Notes: a model not told the origin generated them from the sequence alone. Shown: positions 1 to 5,350, numbered from the stretch's first letter. The stretch: DNA of 5,565 nucleotides from Cyclobacteriaceae bacterium (GCA_025363495.1 JANYDR010000632.1:1-5565); one strand, 5' to 3'. Numbers and translations are program-made.

Positions 1-714
1 CGATTCAAAACCAAGCTTTTGATAAACTTGTCCACAAATAAAGTAAATCCTTCCTTTTCGGTCGGAGCGGGTCAGAAGGGAGTCAGCCTTTGTAAGACTC
101 CTTAACATATTGTCATAATCAACCCGGACTTGATAGTAATATGCTTTTTCCAGATACAGGTTTTTTGCGTTCGTCCTATTGAGTTTTTCTTTTTCTAAAA
201 ACTGAAAGGCTTCTTCTGCTTTGGCGTACTCACCCTGTTCGGTAAAAGTGCGTATTAAGTGCACAAGAGCCTGGTGGCGGACGTTTGTATCATGACTCTT
301 GGTATTTACAAATTTGAATGTCTGAATAGCGTTTGCAAAATCTCCATCATATAATCGGGCAAGGCCTACCAACAAGTAATCATCGTCCAGCCATTTGCTA
401 TTGGGATGACGCTGTATAGAGATTGAAGCCATTTTGATAATTTCTTCTGTATCCTTTCGATAGGATTTCGCGAGGGTAGTATCAAGTTTTGGATAGAGTC
501 TGAGAATATTATTGGGATCATCATCGAGGCTTTTAAGAATTATCTTTTCGACTTCCCGCGTTTTCTCCTTGGCATAAAAATATCCATTGAAGCGGGCCGT
601 TGTATTATGAAAAATATCTCCGGCAATTGTATTTTGATTAGGGGAGCAGCGCCACCATGTTAGTGCGGAAAACACGCAAAAAACCACTATAAATGCTCGC
701 CGGGGTAACTTCAT
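1..714 (-). CDS. porW: PorW/SprE-like TPR lipoprotein of type IX secretion / gliding (partial, N-terminal 238 codons)
   Basis: The minus strand is open without a stop from ATG at 714 to position 1, so the gene continues beyond the window. The product begins with a basic, hydrophobic export signal (residues 4-20) and Cys23, then an N-terminal motif, HNTTARFNGYF (residues 36-46), that I recognise from PorW/SprE proteins. Repeats of the tetratricopeptide type follow: roughly residues 112-137 (LLVGLARLYDGDFANAIQTF), 147-175 (ALVHLIRTFTEQGEYAKAEEAF), 184-215 and 222-238. PorW/SprE is an envelope lipoprotein needed for type IX protein secretion and, in gliding species, motility. Its residues at the expected lipobox (TWWRC) are poor; the Cys position still fits the family. 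There is no Shine-Dalgarno sequence, but a TACGTTTG box lies 16 bases upstream of the start. The family call comes from the N-terminal motif and TPR content; a generic TPR lipoprotein is the alternative. Confidence 0.72.
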   Translation of the reverse strand, partial: MKLPRRAFIVVFCVFSALTWWRCSPNQNTIAGDIFHNTTARFNGYFYAKEKTREVEKIILKSLDDDPNNILRLYPKLDTTLAKSYRKDTEEIIKMASISIQRHPNSKWLDDDYLLVGLARLYDGDFANAIQTFKFVNTKSHDTNVRHQALVHLIRTFTEQGEYAKAEEAFQFLEKEKLNRTNAKNLYLEKAYYYQVRVDYDNMLRSLTKADSLLTRSDRKGRIYFICGQVYQKLGFES

Positions 715-730
715 GAATGGGTTTGAGCTA

Positions 731-738
731 CAAACGTA
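731..738 (-). promoter_or_regulatory. Candidate Bacteroidota -7 promoter box for the PorW-like gene
   Basis: Read on the minus strand this is TACGTTTG, an exact match to the TAnnTTTG -7 consensus of the Bacteroidota housekeeping sigma factor. It sits 16 bases before the ATG at 714, giving a very short leader of roughly 10 bases. A -33 TTG/TTTG at the usual 19-21 base spacing is not present: the nearest TTG is only 13 bases away. The box partly overlaps an inverted repeat (GTTTG-5-CAAAC, 721-735). Confidence 0.4.
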
Positions 739-776
739 AAAAACAGATTTTCAATATTATAATCGCCCGGAATATC

Positions 777-784
777 TAATTTTA
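777..784 (+). promoter_or_regulatory. Weak candidate -7 box for the M23-bactofilin-ATP synthase transcript
   Basis: TAATTTTA matches TAnnTTTG at all but the last defined base. It lies 16 bases before the TTG start at 801, the same spacing as the opposing box has to its own start codon. No convincing -33 element is visible upstream; only T-rich stretches occur near 747-752. In this AT-rich DNA a one-mismatch match is easily found by chance. Confidence 0.2.
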
Positions 785-800
785 CGGACATTTTCCCTAT

Positions 801-1667
801 TTGAAACAGAAGAAGACCATATCTGAGAGACTGAGTGCCCGTTACCAGATGGTAATCCGCAACGAAGAGAACCTGGAAGAGAAATCAAGCTTTGGATTTA
901 CCTATGCCAAATTACTGGTTTTTTCCATCGTTGTATTCATCGTTGTTTTTATTGGCAGCCTTTCTTTAGCACAAACATTGTTGTCAAAGTGGTTTGATCC
1001 GCGCTATGCACAACGGGAAACCAACAAGAAGCTTGATCAACTTGCGCTGAAAGTAGATTCACTTTATCAGGAAGAAGATAACAAAGATCAGTTCATACAA
1101 AACTTTAAACGCGTATTCAACGGTGATACAACAGGTGCTACAATCGATCCAGCGGAAGTATTGAAGGAACAAGACAAACCAATCAAGCCTGTAAACAGCA
1201 TAAGACTTGAGCCCACGGACTCGCAGTTCAGAAAAGATTTTGAGCAATCAGAATTGTCACTGATCACACTAACCAGCAGCAAATATCGTGAGCTCCGTGA
1301 AACATTTTTCTTTACGCCCATCACAGGTATTATATCCGATAAGTATGATGTGAAGAAGGGTCATTATGGAGTTGACATTGTAGCCAAGACAAATGAACCG
1401 ATAAAATGTATAGCGGATGGAACTGTAATTATGTCATCCTGGACACAGGACGCAGGCTATGTAATCGCAATACAACACAGGGGAAACCTGATCTCCATAT
1501 TCAAGCACAATGCCGAATTATTGAAAAAAGTTGGTAATTTTGTCAACGCAGGTGAAATTATCTCTATTGTTGGCAACAGTGGCGAGATGACCGATGGACC
1601 TCACCTTCACTTTGAATTGTGGTACAATGGCAACTCCCTCAATCCGGAAGAGTTTGTAACATTCTAA
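801..1667 (+). CDS. Membrane-anchored M23 (LytM-type) peptidoglycan endopeptidase
   Basis: A 288-residue protein with a short basic cytoplasmic N-terminus, one membrane helix (about residues 37-58), a predicted coiled-coil/linker segment (about 68-150) and a C-terminal M23 domain (about 170-288). All zinc-site and catalytic signatures are present: HxxxD in GHYGVD (His188, Asp192), His236 in SIFKHN, and the HxH of GPHLHFEL (His268, His270). An active zinc endopeptidase that cuts peptide cross-links in peptidoglycan from the periplasmic face is therefore expected. The start is TTG at 801: an in-frame stop lies at 777-779 with no ATG between, and the next ATG (849) would remove a stretch (KKTISERLSARY) of a kind I recall at the start of relatives. 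The bactofilin gene begins 12 bases downstream; M23 peptidase-bactofilin pairs are known in cell-shape control. Substrate bond and partner are inferred. Confidence 0.9.
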   Translation: MKQKKTISERLSARYQMVIRNEENLEEKSSFGFTYAKLLVFSIVVFIVVFIGSLSLAQTLLSKWFDPRYAQRETNKKLDQLALKVDSLYQEEDNKDQFIQNFKRVFNGDTTGATIDPAEVLKEQDKPIKPVNSIRLEPTDSQFRKDFEQSELSLITLTSSKYRELRETFFFTPITGIISDKYDVKKGHYGVDIVAKTNEPIKCIADGTVIMSSWTQDAGYVIAIQHRGNLISIFKHNAELLKKVGNFVNAGEIISIVGNSGEMTDGPHLHFELWYNGNSLNPEEFVTF

Positions 1668-1679
1668 AAAACAAAAGTC

Positions 1680-2105
1680 ATGTTCACTACTAAAGAGGAA
1701 AAAAAAGCAGCGGAAGAAATCAGCAATTCCAGTAATGTGATAGGTAAAGGAACTGTGATCGAAGGAAACATTGAAACCTTTGGTAACATTCGCATAGAAG
1801 GACGCATTAACGGCAACATCAAATCGAAATCAAAAATTGCGTTGGGTCATTCCAGTCACGTTGATGGAAATATTACAGCTCAGAACGTTGACATTGAAGG
1901 TACTGTAAAAGGCAAGATTGAAATATCCGAAGTGCTGGTACTAAAGGCAACGGCAGTTGTTCACGGAGACATCTCCACTGGCAAGCTGGTAGTAGAACCA
2001 GGTGCGGTATTCAATGGAAGTTGCAAGATGGGTGCAGCCATTAAAGACATAAAGTCAGCAGATAATGGAGCAACAGCGCACGCCTACCGGTCCGAAGCCA
2101 TCTAA
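1680..2105 (+). CDS. Bactofilin family cytoskeletal protein
   Basis: A 141-residue protein with the bactofilin (DUF583) layout: a charged, probably disordered N-terminal tail (1-18), a central repetitive beta-helix core (about 19-118) and a short disordered C-terminal tail. The core shows the recurring pattern of Gly plus alternating hydrophobic residues, as in IGKGTVIEGNIETFGNIRIE and GRINGNIKSKSKI. Bactofilins polymerise without nucleotide into membrane-associated filaments that position cell-wall enzymes; CcmA of Helicobacter works with M23 peptidases in this way. The gene follows the M23 peptidase by only 12 bases, so joint expression and joint action are likely. Its last 13 codons and stop overlap the start of atpZ in the +1 frame. 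Length is at the compact end typical for the family. The family assignment is firm; the cellular role in this organism is inferred. Confidence 0.92.
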   Translation: MFTTKEEKKAAEEISNSSNVIGKGTVIEGNIETFGNIRIEGRINGNIKSKSKIALGHSSHVDGNITAQNVDIEGTVKGKIEISEVLVLKATAVVHGDISTGKLVVEPGAVFNGSCKMGAAIKDIKSADNGATAHAYRSEAI

Positions 2106-2289
2106 TTCTTATTTAAAGTACGGCGGTTTAGGAATTCAGTTATTTGGTGGGATTGGCTTAGCGGGATGGCTAGGGTATAAACTTGATAAATATCTCGCGT
2201 TAGAGTTTCCAGCATTCCTCCTTTCTTTTGTATTGATTGTATTTATGGGAATGATATACATGGTATATAAGAATCTCAAAAAAGACTAG
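2065..2289 (+). CDS. atpZ: AtpZ/AtpI-family small membrane protein of the ATP synthase operon
   Basis: A 74-residue protein with a polar N-terminus (1-15) and two membrane helices, about residues 17-38 and 47-67. The segment between them, GYKLDKYL (37-44), is the typical AtpZ pattern with a conserved Asp (Asp41). AtpZ proteins stand at the head of many F-type ATP synthase operons; with AtpI they have been linked to assembly of the F0 sector and to magnesium or calcium transport. The ATG at 2065 lies inside the bactofilin gene, giving a 41-bp overlap, but no later ATG exists before the first helix, so this start is the sensible one. It ends in TAGTG, where the last base of the stop is the first base of the next gene's GTG. 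Expression therefore probably depends on the bactofilin transcript, with translational coupling on both sides. Confidence 0.85.
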   Translation: MEQQRTPTGPKPSNSYLKYGGLGIQLFGGIGLAGWLGYKLDKYLALEFPAFLLSFVLIVFMGMIYMVYKNLKKD

Positions 2290-2687
2290 TGCTACGATTT
2301 GTCATCATGACCGGGTTGTTGAGTGCATTGATCACCGCAATTGTGCTTGCGGGTGTGAATTCTGGGTTTTTTCATCGTCCGTCATTTTTCAGGGAAGTCG
2401 TTGTTTTCTTAGGAGCATCCACGATAGGGCTATATTGGTTCACGACTCACAGAATGGGAACAAGTGGTCAGGATTTTATAAAAATTTACCTTGGAGCAAC
2501 AGTTTTGAGGATACTCTTTTTTGGTGGATTTATCTTCGCAATAATCCAACTTGATCCTTCGGGAGCTATTGGAAACACCGTACTTTTTCTTCTAAGTTAC
2601 TTTCTGTTTACCATTCTGGAAGTCATCGTTTTATTCCTGCAAATAAATTCTCAAAAGTCACTAAAGAGCGGGCAAAAAGATCTTTAA
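2289..2687 (+). CDS. Four-helix AtpI-like membrane protein
   Basis: A 132-residue protein with four predicted membrane helices: about residues 5-27, 35-52, 64-87 and 94-118, ending in a basic tail (SQKSLKSGQKDL). Size, topology and place between atpZ and atpB are those of AtpI (subunit i), the non-structural protein that helps c-ring assembly. Sequence likeness to AtpI is weak; the clearest hint is helix 3, which carries charged residues at its start and middle (Lys65, Arg74). The chosen start is GTG at 2289, overlapping the atpZ stop by one base; ATG at 2307 (MTGLLSALI) is an alternative that would shorten helix 1 by six residues. The last codons and stop lie in an AT-rich palindrome followed by nine T. 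Function is inferred from position and topology. Confidence 0.6.
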   Translation: MLRFVIMTGLLSALITAIVLAGVNSGFFHRPSFFREVVVFLGASTIGLYWFTTHRMGTSGQDFIKIYLGATVLRILFFGGFIFAIIQLDPSGAIGNTVLFLLSYFLFTILEVIVLFLQINSQKSLKSGQKDL

Positions 2688-2699
2688 AGATTTTTTTTT
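2680..2699 (+). other. AT-rich palindrome followed by T9, in the atpI-like/atpB gap
   Basis: ATCTTTAAAGAT (2680-2691) is a perfect 12-base palindrome spanning the stop codon at 2685-2687, and it runs into nine T (2691-2699). With A-rich sequence on the left, the RNA could pair further (five A opposite five U). The stem has almost no G:C pairs, so it would be a weak attenuator at best. It may equally be a product of local base composition. Confidence 0.3.
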
Positions 2700-2734
2700 G
2701 GCCTATTAATGAATAGTTTTACGGTCGATTTAAA

Positions 2735-3820
2735 ATGACTGTGAAGACCTACCCCAAAAAGCCGTTTTCATCAACTAAAAGTGCCTTTTTAGGCCTTTTT
2801 ATAACCCTACTTTCAGGGACATTTTCTGCTTCGTTTGCTCAGGAAGAAGCACTACACGATACCACCAAAGTTGAGATCGGAAAGAAAGAGCACACTGAAG
2901 AGTTCAACATCAGTGAGGTAATCATTGAGCATGTTATGGATAACCATGTATGGCATTTTTTTGAAGGTCATTATGGTACATTATTTCTTCCTGTTATTGT
3001 TCAAACACCTGAACGAGGACTTGAGATTTTCTCCTCAAGAAACTTCTTTGATGAACGTCATGAGCTTATAGAATACAACGGGTATAAAATAGAACACAAT
3101 AGGATTTACCTGGGCGAAAATCCTGTACTGGATTTATCTATCACTAAGAATGTTGCAATGCTTTTCATCAATGCAGCTTTGTTGTTGTTGATGCTGACTT
3201 CCGTTGCCAGATCTTATAAGAAGAATGCTGGCAAAGCGCCAAAAGGACTACAGTCATTCATCGAACCAATAGTCCTGTTTGTGAAGAATGAAATCGTGAA
3301 GCCGAACGTTGGTCCGAAGTACCAGAAATTCCTTCCTTACCTATTGACATTGTTCTTCTTTATTTTGTTTGGAAACTTATTGGGTTTGCTACCAGGCTCT
3401 GCCAACCTTACGGGGAACATTGCAGTGACATTAGTTCTTGCCTTAATTACATTTGTGATTACAAATTTTAATGGAAACAAAGCTTATTGGATGCACATCC
3501 TTTGGACTCCCGGTGTGCCACTTCTACTGCGAATAATCATTTTGCCAGTTGAGTTAATAGGAATATTCACAAAGCCTTTCTCATTGACGATTCGTTTATT
3601 TGCTGCAATCACTGCAGGACACATTGTGTTGCTGAGTCTGGTGGGATTAACATTTGTATTTCACAGTTGGTATGTTGGAGTTGGATCATCCATTTTCGTG
3701 GTGTTTATCAGTTTGATTGAATTGTTGGTTGCGGGGATTCAGGCATACGTGTTCACGTTATTTTCATCACTTTATATTGGGATGGCAATAGCCGATCACG
3801 GACATGACCATGATCATTAA
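2735..3820 (+). CDS. atpB: F1F0 ATP synthase subunit a (F0 proton channel)
   Basis: A 361-residue protein. Residues 1-35 look like a Sec signal peptide cut after SASFA, leaving Gln36 at the new N-terminus, as is common in Bacteroidota. Residues 36-137 form a long periplasmic region with the segment IIEHVMDNHVWHF. Membrane helices follow at about 138-157, 200-220, 225-245, 258-279, 283-309 and 315-352. The channel motif IRLFAAITAGH contains the essential arginine (Arg287, matching E. coli Arg210). Gln336 in IQAYVFTLFSSLYIG matches E. coli Gln252. His296 and Glu329 stand where E. coli has Glu219 and His245, a swapped arrangement also seen in mitochondria. Ala291 replaces E. coli Asn214. The tail DHGHDHDH is His/Asp rich. 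With the c-ring it carries protons across the membrane. The start at 2735 is fixed by an in-frame stop at 2714-2716. Confidence 0.97.
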   Translation: MTVKTYPKKPFSSTKSAFLGLFITLLSGTFSASFAQEEALHDTTKVEIGKKEHTEEFNISEVIIEHVMDNHVWHFFEGHYGTLFLPVIVQTPERGLEIFSSRNFFDERHELIEYNGYKIEHNRIYLGENPVLDLSITKNVAMLFINAALLLLMLTSVARSYKKNAGKAPKGLQSFIEPIVLFVKNEIVKPNVGPKYQKFLPYLLTLFFFILFGNLLGLLPGSANLTGNIAVTLVLALITFVITNFNGNKAYWMHILWTPGVPLLLRIIILPVELIGIFTKPFSLTIRLFAAITAGHIVLLSLVGLTFVFHSWYVGVGSSIFVVFISLIELLVAGIQAYVFTLFSSLYIGMAIADHGHDHDH

Positions 3821-3839
3821 GAAGAATTGAGAGCCGTAG

Positions 3840-3898
3840 GACAACGCTAAGTTGTCAGACGACTGAAAAGATACTCCAGGAGGACCCTGGATTTTGTT
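3840..3898 (+). promoter_or_regulatory. Tandem hairpins in the atpB-atpE leader
   Basis: The 98-bp gap before atpE can form two perfect 6-bp stems. The first is GACAAC (3840-3845) with GTTGTC (3851-3856), loop GCTAA. The second is TCCAGG (3875-3880) with CCTGGA (3886-3891), loop AGGAC, followed by TTTTGTTT, which resembles a weak intrinsic terminator. AGGAGG, a perfect Shine-Dalgarno core, runs from this stem into its loop (3878-3883) but is 35 bases from the atpE ATG, too far for direct use. The A/T-rich stretch just before the ATG (3901-3918) is the usual initiation context in Bacteroidota. Possible roles are transcript stability, partial termination or control of atpE translation. Confidence 0.45.
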
Positions 3899-3918
3899 TC
3901 ACTTTAATTTTTAACGTT

Positions 3919-4167
3919 ATGTTATTTTCAGTTTTATTAGACATCAGCTACGCGATCATGGGTGCTGGTATCGGTGCTGGTCTGGCTGCAATTGGCGCCG
4001 GAATCGGAGTAGGCCGTATCGGTGGCTCTGCAATGGAAGCGATGGCTCGTCAGCCGGAGTCTGCTGACAAGTTGCAAGGTTCTATGCTGATCATCGCGGC
4101 TCTTGTTGAGGTGGCAGCGCTTTTCGCTCTTGTAATTTGTTTCTTGATTTCGACCAAGACAGCGTAA
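3919..4167 (+). CDS. atpE: F1F0 ATP synthase subunit c (proteolipid of the rotor ring)
   Basis: An 82-residue two-helix hairpin. Helix 1 (about 10-42) carries the glycine motif GAGIGVG (26-32) that packs helices in the c-ring; the polar loop is ARQPES (43-48); helix 2 (about 54-77) contains the ion-binding Glu64 in ALVEVAALF. Compared with the sodium-binding Ilyobacter c subunit, the ligand positions Gln32, Ser66 and Thr67 are Val31, Val65 and Ala66 here, so proton rather than sodium coupling is expected. The gene is set apart from its neighbours by 98 bp upstream and 97 bp downstream, both holding hairpins; this fits the need for many c copies per complex. It looks somewhat richer in G and C than its surroundings. 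Confidence 0.98.
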   Translation: MLFSVLLDISYAIMGAGIGAGLAAIGAGIGVGRIGGSAMEAMARQPESADKLQGSMLIIAALVEVAALFALVICFLISTKTA

Positions 4168-4178
4168 GCAATGAATTT

Positions 4179-4218
4179 GAAACTTGCCTTTGGCATTAGG
4201 CCGGGCAAGTTTCTTTTT
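4179..4218 (+). terminator. Strong intrinsic-terminator-like hairpin between atpE and atpF
   Basis: GAAACTTGCC (4179-4188) pairs perfectly with GGCAAGTTTC (4204-4213), a 10-bp stem, and five T follow directly (4214-4218). Inside the 15-base loop a second short stem can form, GGC (4192-4194) with GCC (4200-4202), extended by a T-G wobble. This is the layout of a rho-independent terminator, yet it lies within the ATP synthase gene cluster, 11 bases after the atpE stop. Partial termination or 3'-end protection of atpE mRNA would raise c subunit output relative to downstream subunits. Confidence 0.72.
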
Positions 4219-4234
4219 ACTTTGAATGAATAGT

Positions 4235-4249
4235 GATCAGCATTTGATC
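4235..4249 (+). repeat. Small inverted repeat upstream of atpF
   Basis: GATCA (4235-4239) and TGATC (4245-4249) can pair around a five-base loop, 15 bases before the atpF ATG. The stem is short and may be chance. No convincing promoter box was found in this gap; the nearest is TTACTTTG (4217-4224), one mismatch from TAnnTTTG, which overlaps the end of the terminator T-run. Confidence 0.25.
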
Positions 4250-4264
4250 TAAAAATATAGAACT

Positions 4265-4759
4265 ATGGAATTACTAACACCCGGCTCCGGCCTTCTCTTT
4301 TGGCAGTTTGTTGTCTTCATCGCCTTGGTTTTCCTTTTGGGGAAAATGGCGTGGAAGCCAATATTATCTTCATTGAAAGAGCGTGAAGATTCTATACAGA
4401 CGGCCCTAGATTCAGCGGAAAAAGCGAAGATCGAAATGGCTTCATTGAAGTCAGACAACGAGAAATTATTGAAACAGGCTCGTGAAGAACGTGACATCAT
4501 GTTGCGCGAGGCTCGCGATGCTGCCAACCGTTTGCACGATCAGGCGAAAGCGGACGCAAAGAAGACTGCCGATAAAATTATTGAAGATGCTAAAGCGGTA
4601 ATCAACATTGAAAAACAGGCGGCTTTGCGCGATGTGAGGGCCCAGGTGGCAACCTTTTCAATCGAGATTGCCGAGAAGTTGATTAAGAAAAATCTATCAA
4701 CCGATAAGGCGCAGAAAGAAATGGTTGATGGTTTCATCAAGGATCTAAAGTTAAATTAA
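4265..4759 (+). CDS. atpF: F1F0 ATP synthase subunit b (peripheral stalk)
   Basis: A 164-residue protein with one N-terminal membrane helix (about residues 10-28, in LLFWQFVVFIALVFLLGKM) followed by WKPI and a long, highly charged, Ala/Lys/Glu-rich helix (about 33-125) that dimerises as the peripheral stalk. The C-terminal part (about 126-164) is the delta/F1-binding region. Length and layout are normal for bacterial subunit b. The stalk holds the F1 head still against rotor torque and joins the a subunit to delta. The ATG at 4265 leaves only four residues before the typical TPGSG stretch. A terminator-like hairpin upstream may reduce readthrough from atpE. The atpH ATG follows three bases after the stop, so those two are likely translated together. 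Confidence 0.97.
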   Translation: MELLTPGSGLLFWQFVVFIALVFLLGKMAWKPILSSLKEREDSIQTALDSAEKAKIEMASLKSDNEKLLKQAREERDIMLREARDAANRLHDQAKADAKKTADKIIEDAKAVINIEKQAALRDVRAQVATFSIEIAEKLIKKNLSTDKAQKEMVDGFIKDLKLN

Positions 4760-4762
4760 TTC

Positions 4763-5323
4763 ATGGCTGATTTAAGAGTAGCCTCAAGATATGTAAAGTC
4801 ACTGCTTGGACTAGCCGTGGAGAAGGGTGCTGTGGAAGCAGTTCATCAGGACATGCTCTTGTTTTCAAAAGTATGCGCAGAGAATCGTGACTTCACTGTA
4901 ATGCTTCGCAGCCCTGTGATCCGTCACGAAAAGAAACGTGCTGTTCTTGAGAAAATATTTGTCGGTAAGGTGAATCCACTCACTATGGCAATCATTGATA
5001 TTCTGACAAGAAAAAATCGTGAGCCCTTATTGCCTTCGATTGCCATTGAGTTTCACAATGCTTATAATGAATACAAAGGGATAGGTAAGGCATTCATTAC
5101 TACGACTATTCCAATGGACGCTGAGTTACGAGCTACAGTAGAAGCAATAGTAATGAAGCTAAGTGATAAGAAACAGGTTGAACTTCACGAAAAAGTTGAT
5201 AAAGATTTGGTCGGTGGATTTATTCTTAACGTTGGTGATCGTCAGATTGACGCGTCTATCAAGAGCAAATTGAAAGCATTGAACATGAAGTTCAATGAAA
5301 ATTATTATGTCAAGGAATTTTAA
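4763..5323 (+). CDS. atpH: F1F0 ATP synthase subunit delta (OSCP homologue)
   Basis: A 186-residue protein of normal family length. The N-terminal helical domain (about 1-105) begins with ASRYVKSLLGLAVEKG, typical of delta, and includes FTVMLRSPVI and the IIDILTRKNRE segment. The C-terminal domain (about 108-186) carries the delta/OSCP signature, VDKDLVGGFILNVGDRQIDA (145-164), followed by SIKSKLKAL. Delta sits on top of F1, binding the alpha N-termini and the end of subunit b, and so couples stalk to head. Its gene begins three bases after atpF and precedes atpA by 27 bases, the standard order. Nothing unusual is seen in the sequence. Confidence 0.97.
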   Translation: MADLRVASRYVKSLLGLAVEKGAVEAVHQDMLLFSKVCAENRDFTVMLRSPVIRHEKKRAVLEKIFVGKVNPLTMAIIDILTRKNREPLLPSIAIEFHNAYNEYKGIGKAFITTTIPMDAELRATVEAIVMKLSDKKQVELHEKVDKDLVGGFILNVGDRQIDASIKSKLKALNMKFNENYYVKEF

Positions 5324-5350
5324 TATAGAATAACAGATAACGATTTAATT

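Noticed and set aside
1059..1324. Two minus-strand open frames (62 and 78 codons) opposite the M23 peptidase gene
   Set aside because: They lie wholly inside a well-supported gene, show no recognisable domain and have no promoter; they are shadows of the coding strand.
2714..2721. TAGTTTTA as a promoter box before atpB
   Set aside because: It has one mismatch, and the nearest upstream TTTG is only 13 bases away instead of about 19-21; likely chance in AT-rich sequence.
3894..3914. A six-codon leader ORF (TTG, then F H F N F, stop) ten bases after AGGAGG in the atpE leader
   Set aside because: It fits Shine-Dalgarno spacing, but it is very short, uses a rare start and the phylum rarely uses such sites; there is not enough to call it a gene.
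3919..4167. Sodium-coupled c subunit
   Set aside because: The positions of the sodium ligands (Gln32, Ser66 and Thr67 of Ilyobacter) are Val31, Val65 and Ala66 here, so proton coupling is expected.
4217..4224. TTACTTTG as a promoter for atpF-atpH-atpA
   Set aside because: It has one mismatch from TAnnTTTG, overlaps the terminator T-run and has no TTG/TTTG at the right distance upstream.
4249..4740. Two minus-strand open frames (92 and 66 codons) opposite atpF
   Set aside because: The Ala/Lys/Glu-rich coiled coil of subunit b gives long stop-free antisense frames; the translations are Ser/Ala-rich without any family resemblance.
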